Under the pieces are notes generated by a model that was not told the origin of the DNA, ran no database searches, and was given only the letters and a program-made list of their open reading frames with translations. The position numbers were made by a program, and so were the translations under genes. A stretch of DNA of 64,000 nt from Mastigias papua (Eukaryota; Cnidaria; Scyphozoa; Rhizostomeae; Mastigiidae): positions 12,131,759-12,195,758 of the forward strand of contig OZ025271.1 of the NCBI GenBank assembly GCA_964019165.1, in the 5' to 3' direction. Below are positions 1 through 14,377 of this stretch, piece after piece (the first letter of the stretch is position 1; each line of letters opens with the position of its first letter).

Positions 1-679
1 GACCTCTGGACCTTTTAAAACGTGTTGGAGGGGCACAAAAACTAAAGGAAGTACAAAAACATGTAAGCGCTGGTAGGAATAATTCCATATGAACCATGAC
101 AGAGGTCCTGCTAACATTTATGTATGGAAGAAAGAACTTTATTTGCATTGATGTAGTTAGACTTGAAGTGAAGTGGTTTCCTTGTTCTCATCAAAGATTT
201 ATGATGATAGAATAGCACCAGTTGCAAAAAGGAGGAAATAATAATTGAAGAAAGGTTACAGAGCACAAAAGATGTTGTACTTATAGATCATTAGTTGTGA
301 TTGCTTCTTGTTTCTGGACAAAAGCATTATCAAAAAATAACTCTTGTGTTTTTTCTTTTCCAATTTTGCCCAAGTTAATTTTGGCTTGCCAACAGAAAGG
401 AAGTGTTTCTCGTACAGTGAAATTTGCAAAAGTTAGGTAGTTTGCCACAAGCATTTGTTCGGACAGCTGCTCTATGCCAAATTTAATTTGCAAGAAGTTT
501 TCATGAGTGGAGGTATACCCTCTATTATTTTATCATGAGATTCAATTATTTTTTATATTTTGTTTTTATTTATATACCAGTCCTGTTGAAAGTCAAAGGC
601 ACCTACATGTTTTAATTTTCTTCAAGATTGTGGCAGCAGAAGTCAGAATGACACTTTGGGGGAAAATAGTCATCTACTG
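1..679. other. No gene recognised
   Basis: Only short open frames of chance length are present on either strand. I see no domain, repeat or RNA gene. Confidence 0.5.
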
Positions 680-771
680 CCCAACTCAGGTATGAAAAGT
701 TTATTGATCATCTAAACAGTATTTATGTGATCGTACTTCATGCAGTGTTAGATCCAGTTATAAATCTGAAT
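680..771 (+). repeat. Direct duplication, copy 1 (empty site)
   Basis: This segment starts CCCAACTCAGGTATGAAA and ends TAAATCTGAAT. It is repeated at 811-852 plus 1613-1666, where the second copy is interrupted by a 760-bp insert. In this uninterrupted copy the target dinucleotide TA lies at 720-721, within AAACAGTATTTATG. Confidence 0.8.
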
Positions 772-810
772 TTAGGTTTTGTCATTTAACACTTGCGATC
801 GCACGTATCG

Positions 811-1666
811 CCCAACTCAGGTATGAAAGGTTTATTGATTACTTACACAGTACAGTCAAACCTCAATAAATCGAACTGCCAAGGGAAACAAAAATTTGTT
901 CGACTTATGTTGAGTTGACATGAACTGCTTGCAAGATTTTTTCCAAGCTAAATCCGAACAACATTTATTGCAGCTGATATAGTATCTAGTCGAATAAACG
1001 AGACAAAAGCAACTTCAAAGTGTGGTTTCCTTTATTTTAAATTGGCTGAAAATAGTCTTTCATGCACTACTGGCTCAATTTTTTTAAGCTCGGAGAAAAG
1101 GCTGTTGACCATTTCAAGAAGGCTAGCAATGGAAAGTTTACTGAAACTATATTTTATTGCTTGAACGCAGATCTCTTAAGAAGCAAATGCACAGTTAAAG
1201 TGAAAACTCAAGCAGTAAATTTGGGAGATGGAGATGGAATGTAAATGCCCTGCTAATAGAGGTTTAAAGGTCGTGTGGATTTCGTGATGATTTTAAAAAA
1301 TAAATGGAATTTTGTACTTGCCTGTTAAGATTTGATGACATTTTAATCAAGATTGCTGACAGGACGTTTGTTTGATCACATTTTCTTTGAATTTGCCGAT
1401 GTTTTTGGCTTAAAATCAACTTAAACGGAGGTATTTATTGAAAGGAGGTAGCTATTTGTTCGACTTATTAAGTTATTTGACTTATCATCTGGAGTTTGAC
1501 GTATACGGGGTATTTTCTGTACATAAAGCATACCAAAACAAAGTGAAATGAAACAAATTTTGAGATAGAGGAGTTTGACTTAAGCTGTAGTCAACTTTTC
1601 CAGGTTCAACTGTATTTATGAGTGATTGTACTTCATAAGACATTGGGTCCAGCTGTAAATCTGAAT
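811..1666 (+). repeat. Direct duplication, copy 2 (interrupted)
   Basis: The left half (811-852) and right half (1613-1666) match copy 1 with a few substitutions. They are separated by the TA-flanked element at 853-1612, so this is the filled counterpart of the 680-771 site. Confidence 0.8.
853..1612. mobile_element. TA-flanked MITE (pogo/mariner type)
   Basis: A non-coding insert of 760 bp is bounded by TA on both sides (851-852 and 1613-1614). The left end reads CAGTCAAACCT and the right end, reverse complemented, reads CAGTTGAACCT, a short imperfect inverted terminal repeat. Comparison with the uninterrupted copy at 680-771 fixes both boundaries. TA target duplication and CAGT ends are typical of Tc1/mariner and pogo non-autonomous elements. 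No transposase frame is present. Confidence 0.75.
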
Positions 1667-2995
1667 GGGCTCAATATGGTTTTTTTGATAACTTGTAGGG
1701 GATTATATGAAGAGAAGAATTTCACCATTGCAGAAAGATTTTGTAGTATAATGAGAATTCTCTACAATATATGATTAATTGTCTCTCATACATCTCAAAC
1801 AGGGTTCATACGATCAGAAATTTCAGTAAACATGTCATGGATGTCAATATGTATCATGGATTTATGTTAATATCTACATAATTAAAGAGAAATGGATGGT
1901 CGATTAACATCAACCTTAAAATGATTCTTTTCATCATCGTTCTTGCTCTGCGATTGATTGTTTGGCTGCGCATTCCACCAGATGTTCCAATCTCTAGAAT
2001 TAAACAAAAGCATTTAGAATCATTTGATTTTGAAGAGAAATGACCACTTTCATAACGTTTGTTCCACTTCATTATCCATAAAAAGCAGGTTATTTTGTAT
2101 ATTCAATAAGTTCATGAATCCTAGAGTTTTAAGATAGAGAAAGATAACGAATTAGTATGAGCTTGAATGTCTTATTTGTAGTGGCAAATATGCTTAGCAC
2201 ATCAATACATGCATCTTATGGTGCCACAGTTAACATTAGTGACATTGCTTGCGTATCCACTCATCAATATCGTAAGTAGAATATTATTATACAAAAGCCT
2301 TTTGCATTATTTTCAATTAAACATAAGTATTGAAACCATGTAGGATAAAAGTACAATTGAATGAAGACTATTTCCTAGGCGATAGCATTTAACTGAGTAG
2401 AGGAAGTTTTGCTGCTAGTTTCATGGAAGTGTATAGTGCCATTATGATCATGCTACATCGAAGCCATCGATATTAAGTGTTAAGCATTAACGTCAATTGA
2501 TATATGGACTCGTTCTTTTACAATAGGTAATATGTAATCTAAATGGAATTCTATTGTTCAACATAAAGTTGCAATTCTTTTTGAGTTATTTAGTACTGTT
2601 TTCCATTATGATAGTATTTTATTTTAGGCAACTACACAAGGAAAGGAAAAGGTGTGTGCGAGTTTGAGTTCATATCAGATTAGTTTAGATTCATTTAAGA
2701 TTAGCTCAGATTTCCGACATTGCATTAGTTTGGTTCATGGTTCAAGATCTAGTACCTCCCATAAGGAATATTGCTTTAATGAATGCCTGCCTTGAATGAG
2801 TATCCATCCTTTGAACAGTGAGTTTTCCCTATCTATATTGCTACACAACTGTTTATCCTATTGCTCCTTTATGACGCATTCATTTAAGCTTTGTGCAGTT
2901 TCTTTGCTGTGTTATTGTCTCTTGCCTTTATCTTGTAGTTCTAATGTCTCAAGTGATCGTTCTCTTCGTTTTGTGTGATGTGTGCTACATATATT
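1667..2995. other. No gene recognised
   Basis: AT-rich sequence without a convincing coding frame, repeat or RNA gene. Confidence 0.5.
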
Positions 2996-3175
2996 AAGGA
3001 CCATTCAAAAAGTACATCCGCTCAATATTAATCTAAATTTAACCCCCTTTCCCCTTTGTGCACTTTTCTTCATTTGGGAGCTACCCTAAATCCTGAGCAT
3101 ACATATTTTGTAGTCATCTCTGAACCCTCCTAAATGTTGGGATGTATTGTTTATCTCCCTACTTTCAAAGTTCGA
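2996..3175 (+). repeat. Diverged dispersed repeat, copy 1
   Basis: A stretch beginning AAGGACCATTCAA and ending near ATTGTTTATCTCCCTACTTTC is recognisably related to 58863-59043 (shared AGGACCATTCAA, GCTCAATATTA and TATTGTTTATCT blocks). The family is unidentified. Confidence 0.5.
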
Positions 3176-3697
3176 AACTTTAGTGCGTAATTGAGAAATG
3201 TAAGCTCCAGAATAATGACTTTTCATGCTCAGGATAATCTTGCATGTACAATTATTGAATAGATAGTTTTAGTTCGTTATGATGCTTCAATAGTACTAGG
3301 CGATTGAAAATCACATGGGTGTGCATATGTTGTTTGTTGAAACCTACCTCTCCTTGTACACTTTTACACACTTTTCTATCTACTCCCCCACTTTTAGAGC
3401 AAGCATACTTTATTGATGGCCCCCTATTATTAGTTGTTGAGCAATTGCTACTAGAAGTCATTATGATCATAGTCAGTTTGTATACAGTAGTTTGGTTTAC
3501 AGTCGTCCTGAATGAAGTTGCTGAATACAGTTATTTTATTTGCAGAGTTATCACTGAGTACCCCCCGTACACGAGTCCTTCCTCTCAAAGGCTGAATTTT
3601 AAATGAGCGAATGAAATACGATATAATATAGAATTTTGCTCATGGTTTATTAGAAGCGTAAATTGTTTTAATTCCTATCCATTTAAATCTCCAATTA
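3176..3697. other. No gene recognised
   Basis: A 100-codon frame at 3304-3606 has no recognisable domain and unremarkable composition; I treat it as chance. Confidence 0.45.
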
Positions 3698-3719
3698 ATA
3701 TATATATATATATATATAT
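3698..3719. repeat. Short (AT)n tract
   Basis: Eleven or so AT dinucleotides directly left of the Penelope-like fragment. A much longer AT tract lies on the fragment's right side. Confidence 0.85.
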
Positions 3720-3730
3720 GTATGTAATAA

Positions 3731-6985
<3,255 letters not shown>

Positions 6986-6989
6986 CAAC

Positions 6990-7600
6990 GAGGATAGAAA
7001 AATTAAAAATAGATAATGCGCTGCTGTTGTATGTGCTCACACCACCCTTCTAGTTGACAAGATAAATTATATTGTTGCCTCCAGGATTAATTTATTAGCT
7101 ATATCGTAAAAATGCGGATTTCCAAAAGGGAGAAGTTCACAAAGGGCACCGGAGCTTAGATTTCCAAGCTCAAGTCCAGGGATTCTCGAAAGCTGGTCAA
7201 GGAGGTCGTTTCGCATCTGATCATAAATAGGGAAATGCAGGAGAAAATGCTCATTGTCTTCAATACCTGAGTTGCACGCACAGATGGGACTTAAGGGTTC
7301 AAAGTTGTGCCTAAATTTATGTTCATTGTATTAGATGTGAATTTTGTGCATTAGATGTGAATTAAGATCAGGTTTGAGCCAGCTGTTATCTAGAGCTTCC
7401 TTAATTTTGAGTTGATAACTGCTTATGGCAGTATCTATAAAGGTGAAGGAGCCTTCACTTCGAAGTTGTTTAAGGCAACTGAAGGATGAGATGAGGTGAT
7501 TGTAAATATGTGAGCTGCCATGAACAATTTGGAAGTGAGGATTATATCTAGTTTATTATTACTGAAAACTTTGGTAGCATTATCTCAATTTGTATCAACA
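6990..7600 (-). pseudogene. LINE ORF2 C-terminal remnant
   Basis: Reading the - strand gives a conceptual stretch CACNSGIEDNEHFLLHFPIY followed by DQMRNDLLDQLSRI. This matches the C-x-C...E-x-x-HFLL-C-P-x-Y pattern at the C-terminus of many APE-type LINE reverse transcriptases. The frame carries stops and shifts, and there is no reverse-transcriptase core nearby, so it is an old 5'-truncated fragment. The clade cannot be named. Confidence 0.55.
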
Positions 7601-10459
7601 AACAGTACTGGATTTTGAATTTGATGAGCCCATAGTTTCCTGGTCTACATAAAACTAACAAGAACTTCATACCAACAAATTTTACCAACAGTTTTAAGCC
7701 AAGGCATGACTAATACTGAAGGGGGTTTGCGGAGGGGCTCAGGATTACTATGATTGTGTAGCATGAAAATTAGCGAAAAGTGGTAGACATCATTTAGTTT
7801 ATGAATGCATAAAGTAGTATATAGCATGGATTATGGCGTGGAGATGGGATCAATTCATAAATGCATCGGTGAGTTTTGGCTGGAAGAATTTAATCTTTGA
7901 TGCAGCAACTGATTTAATCATTTATTTCACATTATAACCTAAACTTTAGATCTTTTGTTTGAAGGAAGAAATTACTTGCATTTCATTTCTATCTTTTAAC
8001 ATCTAGAAACGTATTAATTGTTGAAAATTGCAAAGGGAGGTTCCATTTACACTTTACTGAACTATTTCCTAATGATAGCTGTGAAATAATCTTTTAATAC
8101 ATCATAATACTCTCTATGCTGAAAGTATCTTCACTATTGTTGAGAGTTGCTCTATCACTGTTTAATGATTATAATCTTGTCTGTGGTTCATCTTCATAGT
8201 AATCTCCCATTTATACGGTAGCACATTTCACTTAATTTCCAACTCCAAGAGAGGGTCATGGATGTCTCAGATCACGTTCTTCTACCAGTACATTTCTGAG
8301 CCCGGCCCTCCTTTGTTCATTTGTCCACAGTCAGACATCTTCAACTAAGCGGTCTCTTTATCTTCTTTTCATTGCAAACTTTTTTCAATAATTGCTAATA
8401 TGATGTTGCTTGATCATCATTTCAGATGGTAACATGTTGTCAATTTGCTTCTCTTCATTTCTTGCGCTATTCTGTCTGATACTGCTTTCCTCTTTTAATC
8501 AGTGCAGTTATCTTCAGTTATCTTCAGTTTTTGACAGTTCATTGAGCCTTGCTCTGCCTTCTTTCAACTTCTGTATGACATTAATTGCCATACCCCAGTT
8601 AATCTGAAGCAAAATCGTCTATAGACTATTCTGAGTACAGGCCAAACAATTTGTTCAATTCATTGGAGATTTCTTCACTGGTAACTCTTACCAGGCCTTT
8701 TGGAAATAACTTGTTGAATGTTGAAGCAATCTTAATTCTGCAGTAGGTTCACTTTTCAACCACCATGGTTTCTTTCATTAAGGTGGTGGTTACACACTAT
8801 TTAGGCATTTCAATAATGATCAATGTAATTTTTTACTGCTTCCTTATTTTCATATTTTGTTAGATTTTTAACAATTTTTTACGTAAGTTGCTTGCATAAA
8901 TTTTTATAATTGATGACGTCATTTGCATAATTATACACAAAGTATAGAAATCTTTCATGTCAAGTTTCTCATAAGTGTGTTGTCAAATGAATCTAACTGT
9001 GTGATATGTTATCTAATAAAATAGAGCAAGGGCCAACACTAAAAGTTTATATTTACTCATTTGCTAAATTTAAAGTATTTTGAATGAATAATTGTTGAAA
9101 GTTTGAAAGTTTGATATGACACAAAAAATTTCATTTTAAGAAATGTAAATTAAAGTCGAGGCAAGATAAGGGTCTTCTCATGAAAATCGACCAGGAACGT
9201 AAGATTATCCCCTTTCTTGCTCCTTTTCCATACCTATGAAACCTTTCCTAACCCCCATAAGATGCTTTCTCCTCTATTTGACAAACTCAGACTGCTTCTT
9301 TTCAGCGTTTGTAATTTTTTGGACAGTTTGTTTGGCGATTATGTTCATTGTTTAATGTTATGTAATTAACGTCATCTCCATGTGAAAATTATTCAGTACC
9401 TTGTAGAACCCTTTTGGTCCTTCATTGAATTCAGGGACTGCTGAATATACTCAAATCTCAATTACTTCCCTTTCTGCAAATACTTTTGTTCGTCAGTTTG
9501 AAACTATGCCACTTTCGTGCTAGTTTGCTACTTCCCTTTTGCTTCTGGGTTTTTGAAAGTTCCCTTAAGCACAATCTCATGTCCTTCTAGTTTGTCAATT
9601 CAATACAACATAATTCATAATGATTGTTACACAATTGTCTGCTTTCTATCTCATTAGATTATATGAATTCCAACTAATTTGTGTACGAAGGGTTCAATCC
9701 GCGAAACATAAGCGTTCATATAAACTGGGGATTTTTCCGTGTCAATTGATAATGTTTTCGCTATCATTTGAAAGGCCATCCTGATTAATCCTGGCCATCG
9801 TGATTAATCCTGGCCATCGTGATTAATCCTGTTTCTTTCATCGTTGATATTTGACCAAATTCATTTACTATAAAGAAACTGGCAAATAACAACAAATACA
9901 GATTCAATTGGACAATCTCTTGGCATTTATTTGTTTCCAGTTGAATGCATGGATTATGCATTATGGGATTATCAATGTTTGCTATTATCAGTGCTGGTAT
10001 GGTAAAGTGTAGCTACCCCCTGGTCCTTAGTACATGTTGAAGCAGTCTTAAGTTTAGTCCTTGTAATTTATCTCTTCTGATTTATTTACATCCTTGATGG
10101 TAGCTCAGTTCAAGCATTTGCTTAGAACAATCATGTCGTATCCTTCCTATTTATTTATATATTGTAGTACATGGCTTGTATCCCGTAATTCATGCATTCA
10201 ACTAGATACAGATGAATGCCAAGAGATGGTTGACTTGAATCCGTACCAGCAACTGCACAAAGGGAATTTCTGGAGCTGCTAAAAGCAAACATTTTCCAGC
10301 AATGTTTCCTTGCAGAAGTGCGAAAATTCCAACAATTTATTGACTTTGTAGAAATAGTATTGTAGTGCAAAACATTCCTATAAAATAGTAAAAATGGTAA
10401 ATTTTTGACAGAATAGTGCCATATGGGTAATAGTCCCCCTATTCCCACAGCCAATGCAC
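7601..10459. other. No gene recognised
   Basis: Apart from a three-copy 19-bp tandem repeat at 9774-9830, nothing stands out. Frames of 60-99 codons have no recognisable content. Confidence 0.5.
9774..9830 (+). repeat. 19-bp tandem repeat, three copies
   Basis: Unit GGCCATC(C/G)TGATTAATCCT occurs at 9774-9792, 9793-9811 and 9812-9830 with one difference between the first and later units. Confidence 0.95.
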
Positions 10460-10461
10460 CA

Positions 10462-11750
10462 CTATATTGCCACCATGATCCTTTTAAAGTTCAATAGAAC
10501 TAGGCAATATGTGGTGATGGTTGCTGTGTTTTTCAAGTCAACTGCAAGTGATATGCCTTGAGCCTTCATATACAGAAATCGAGTGGTTTTTGTCAATATT
10601 AGAATACTAGCAGGAGAGAAAAAGCCACGGGCTCGAGAAAGGAAGCCAAGGTTCTGAGATGCATGTTTAGCAGTGGAGTGCATGTGGGTTTTCCAAGAAA
10701 GATTGGATGACACTGAAAGACCAAGCTGAGTGAAAGAAGACGAAATGTCCAGTTCGTGGCCACTCATGAATACAGGGGGGGGGGGGGGAATCTCGATGAT
10801 ATTTACTTGAAATTACAACCTGTGTCGTCTTTCCATGATTAAACTTAACACAGTTATCATTGCCCCACATCTCTATGGTTGACAAGTCATTTGTGAGAAG
10901 TGAAGCTGAGGTGTTACGATAGGATGAGACATTGGAGTGGGAAAGATTTGGTGAATTAAATAAGTATCATCTACAAAAGAGTAAATACTGGAAGATTTAG
11001 ATGAAAGTAGGTCATTTATGAAGAGGATTAATAAAACAGGCGTGATAACAGAGCCCTGAGGTACACCAGAGTTGGTGGAATGAGAGAGGAAACCATCGAA
11101 CCTAATTGCAATTGATCTGTTAGAAAGAAAGCTAGCAATGCATTTAATGAGGCTTTTGTGCAGACCTAACATTGGTAGTTTAGCAAGGAGACCTTTGTGC
11201 CAGACACGATCAAAGGCTTTGGAGATATCAAGAGAAATCACTCTGCTCTCACCATAGGATTCTAGAACAGAGGACCAAGTATGAACAGCGTAAGCCAGAA
11301 AGTCATCCGTAGATCTTGCTTGTCGAAAGCCATACTGGTGATCAGAAAGAAGGTTGTTTGTTTCAAGGAAGGCAAGCAGTTGTTTGGTGACGAGAGTCTC
11401 CATAGTCTTAGAGATGAGTGAAGTGATTGCAATTTGGCGATAGTTCGAAGGGTCAGACTTGCCCCCTTTTTTGGGGATAGGGAAAACGTGGGCAAGTTTC
11501 CAGGAAGAAGGAACTATACCAACAGAGTAGGAAAGCTGAAAGAGTTTGTTGAGAACAGGTGCAAGTTCGGGGGCACAGGTTTTAAGTACTATAGCTGGGA
11601 TACCATCTGGGCCTTTGGATTTAGAGGTGTTGAGCTGGAGAAGGTTTTTTCGAACCTTGCATGTGGAGAACGTAACAGGTGGCATTGTGAGGGTGGATGT
11701 AGGGTAGAGAGGAGTTTGGGATTATGAGAGGAGGCTTATTCGAGGAGAGG
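10462..11750 (-). pseudogene. APE-type LINE reverse transcriptase fragment
   Basis: The main frame (11685 down to 10873) covers reverse transcriptase from the fingers (NTSKSKGPDGIPAIVLK, DPSNYRQIAITSLISK) through SLDISKAFDRVWH, SGVPQGSVITPVLL and the active site. There FVDD replaces the usual FADD. The protein then shifts frame near a G run at 10777-10788; later pieces occupy 10885-10667 and 10767-10462 and include QLGLSVSSNLSW, typical of the thumb. The endonuclease half and the 3' end are missing. The style fits the Jockey/CR1 group of LINEs. It is decayed and not functional. Confidence 0.8.
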
Positions 11751-12334
11751 TGCATTTACCATTTGAATTTCTAGCACTTGAATAAACATATATATAAAAT
11801 AAATATTTGAATGAAAATTGACAAACTAAGCATTGCAATTTGCACTAAGCTATCAGTCAATTATAATTCTGGATAACGGGATGGTTTAGACTTGGACAAG
11901 GTATGAAAACTTTTCCAATGACAATTGGTGGGGGGAGGGAGAATAAAACTCTGTGGAGAATTTTGGATTGGTATGAAATCCTCTAAAGAAAAATTCTTCC
12001 AGAAAATCAGCTCAATGATATACAGAAGTTTATTGACAAGCAGAAATCTAAGTAGGAACTTTAACAGCCAAAGGGTTTCCGTAACAATGTTTCTTTGTTT
12101 ACCCCTCTCTAGGTAGTCTTGGCACTTTACAAAATGCTGGTGGCAGAATATTTTGCCATTGCAACTAGCATTCTTATTATGATAAATTATTAAAGAACGA
12201 AAGTGGCTAGAAATGATATGTTTAGAAGAGAAATAGCTATTAAGTGTATTTGATATCTGTAGGACAAAATCTTACTTCGAAATGGTGATCAATGCTGCCT
12301 ATCAATTTGGCTCTACTGACCTTTTTAGTTTGAG
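11751..12334. other. No gene recognised
   Basis: Short chance frames only. Confidence 0.5.
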
Positions 12335-12811
12335 ACTAGACTGTAGTTTGAGACTTTGAGAGTCATTTGCGATATGGTGATATTGTTTGGGGTAGCTTGA
12401 ACAGAACAAAGAAAATAGCTCTCCAACGTCTTCAACATTGAGCTTGCAACATAACTGAAAACGCACGGATTAAAGATAATTATCTATTATAATCGGTCTC
12501 ATTCCTGGTTAAATGTAGACAATATTTCCCATTACGATAGGAACATTATGACCTATAAGATTATGAACACGCTTTGCCCAGAAAAATTTTTCAACAAATT
12601 CCTCCCAAGATCTTCGGTTTTGAAATGTAATACACGGCACTGTCGATTTCTGCAGATACCGAGATATCGGATTGAATTTGCAATAAAAGGATTTCATTAC
12701 TCAGCCTTGAAGGCTTGGAATGATATACCTGCTGAACTACGTGAGTTACCTACCCTAAATAGTTTCAAAAAACAACTGAAAAATATTCCAAGTACTAGAC
12801 GCAGAAGTTGA
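12335..12811 (+). pseudogene. APE-type LINE ORF2 C-terminal end
   Basis: Conceptual fragments in shifting frames, YGDIVWGSLNRTKKIALQRL then MTYKIMNTLCPEKFFNKFL and ALKAWNDIPAELRELPTL, are the C-terminal thumb and tail of CR1/Jockey-like LINE proteins. The last 87 codons (12548-12811) are open and end with a stop. The element then runs about 115 bp to the (ATT)n tract at 12927, which may be its own tail. The 5' part is missing. Confidence 0.75.
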
Positions 12812-12920
12812 AACACTAATAGCTGGAAGATCAGCGCTCGTTTATAGGGTAAAAAGATTTTATTTCGCTATGATATGTAATAATGATTTCGTTAGCTCAA
12901 GGTATATTTCATGTCAAAGC

Positions 12921-12926
<6 letters not shown>

Positions 12927-13002
<76 letters not shown>
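12927..13002. repeat. (ATT)n microsatellite, left edge of LINE array
   Basis: About 25 ATT units, followed directly by the 3' end of element C1 on the - strand. Confidence 0.95.
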
Positions 13003-13004
<2 letters not shown>

Positions 13005-13774
13005 GTTGTGTTTCAGCTTATGCTCTGGCTGTTCTTATTGCCGTAATTACTCCTATTAGGCGAGTCATAACTAATGACCAAGGCTAACAAGAGGACCTTC
13101 TTCCAAATTTACATTTCTAATACTTTGCGTAGTATCCTTGCTGTTCCTAACAGTGCAGTCTTTTGCATATCAACGATGTTGCATGGAATGTCAAGCTGTT
13201 CAATCCATTTATTGCTCAGTTGTTTCAAACATACCTCTGTCTTTCCATTCCCGAAACATCCTTTGTCTATATCCCCTGATAGGCTTTCCTTCTTCATTGA
13301 ACGGCCTACTTCTATAAAAACATTCCATTACTACCTTATTTACTTCCTTATCCCATTTCATTCTAGCAGTAGCAGGATGACGACCGGGTCCCCGCTGCTG
13401 TGCCGTGGAACACCTGCCGGACGAAGAACCTTCACATTCAGTTCCAGTTCTATTTACGTCGTTATGTTCAAAAATTTGATTAGACATTTATCACTCATAT
13501 GAGGTTTAGTGACTTTAAGGTTACACAACCACCGGTATTTTTATCGTGACACCATCACTAGGAGGGTTGCCAACCAAGGCTAGACTCCCTCCTACCTATG
13601 AGACAGACTAGCCCCCGCCGGACGCCAACCCGGTACTTCATGGTCTCGGGGAGAGCTAACAGGTACTACACCTTGCTCAAGGGTGACCTGGAGGTAGTTG
13701 TAGCTAAGGGTAACCTCATTATCCCACGTCGAAACTCTGCAACCGGATGTAGTTTAATGTCATACCCAGGACAA
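13003..13774 (-). mobile_element. Family C LINE, internally deleted copy C1
   Basis: This copy keeps both element ends but not the middle. On the - strand the N-terminal coding part (13487-13209, with GRCSTAQQRGPG and KWDKEVNKVVMECFY) runs as far as MFETTEQ. It then passes at about 13208 straight into the last 40 or so codons (WIEQL...MQKTALLGTARILRKVLEM, ending 13109). In full copies C3 and C4 these points are about 3 kb apart. The 5' leader ends ATACCCAGGACAA at 13774 and the 3' hairpin (13053-13087) is present, so the copy looks like a deletion derivative with both termini intact. (ATT)n flanks both sides. Confidence 0.85.
13053..13087 (-). other. Family C 3' hairpin, C1 copy
   Basis: Inner helix GTCAT/ATGAC with loop AACTA; the outer helix is reduced to TTAG/CTAA. 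It is equivalent to the better preserved hairpins at 16693-16731 and 20507-20545. Confidence 0.65.

Positions 13775-13810
<36 letters not shown>
13775..13810. repeat. (ATT)n microsatellite
   Basis: Twelve ATT units between the 5' end of C1 (- strand) and a D-family 3' fragment (+ strand). Confidence 0.95.
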
Positions 13811-14277
13811 TACGATTGGTTTTGAGACAAATTTAAACAACAATGCAGAAAGGAAGCACTTGAAATACTCACAACTAGTCTCAGATCTAAGAAGTCAGTA
13901 CAAATCTGTCACTTTTGTAAACCTCACCATGAGCTCTCTTGGGATTTACGCAAACTCTTGTCTTTCGTTTCTTGACATGTGTGACTCCCTCTCTATTGAT
14001 AACCACCACAAACGCTTTCTCATTTCTAAGTTATCTACAATTTCAATCCGTACAACCTACTACATCTTCTGCTGCAGAAATAAACCATGGAACAACCCTG
14101 ATCTCTTCTACCTTTAATGTTCACTTTTTCTTTTTATTTTGTTTGTTTTTTTGTTATACAACACTTGTTATTTACGATTTTTCTCATGTATTGTAACCCA
14201 GGCTAGCCAATTACAAATTACCTTGTAGTAGTGAGATTTGTAATTGTAGTTTAATTGAATGAAATATGACTGTTTCC
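13811..14277 (+). mobile_element. Family D LINE, 5'-truncated 3' end
   Basis: Opens with TIGFETNLNNNAERKHLKYS, equivalent to the segment after the endonuclease in D1. It continues as an open frame to RTTYYIFCCRNKPWNNPDLF and a stop at 14117. The 3' UTR carries the family hairpin (14208-14246) and ends in an ATT tail. Only the last tenth of the element is present. It sits between two ATT tracts in the same orientation as all other D copies. Confidence 0.85.
14208..14246 (+). other. Family D 3' hairpin, 11-bp perfect stem
   Basis: CAATTACAAAT (14208-14218) pairs perfectly with ATTTGTAATTG (14236-14246). Equivalent hairpins in other D copies keep the pairing with different bases. Confidence 0.8.
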
Positions 14278-14295
14278 ATTATTATTATTATTATT
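14278..14295. repeat. (ATT)n tract
   Basis: Six ATT units, serving both as tail of the D fragment on the left and as the 3' junction of element B on the right. Confidence 0.9.
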
Positions 14296-14331
14296 GTATA
14301 AGTTGTTAGCTTTTCTGTTGTTTGTGTAAAG

Positions 14332-14358
14332 GCCAAGACCAAACTATGGTCCTTAGGC
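14332..14358 (-). other. Element B 3' hairpin
   Basis: Inner helix GACCA/TGGTC around loop AACTA, with GCC (14332-14334) pairing GGC (14356-14358) outside. It is the counterpart of GTCAT-AACTA-ATGAC in C1. Confidence 0.65.
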
Positions 14359-14377
14359 TTCAAAGTGTAGTCGTTTC

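Noticed and set aside
3304..3606. 100-codon frame
   Set aside because: Opposed by a - strand frame over the same bases, no domain, no splice signals supporting it.
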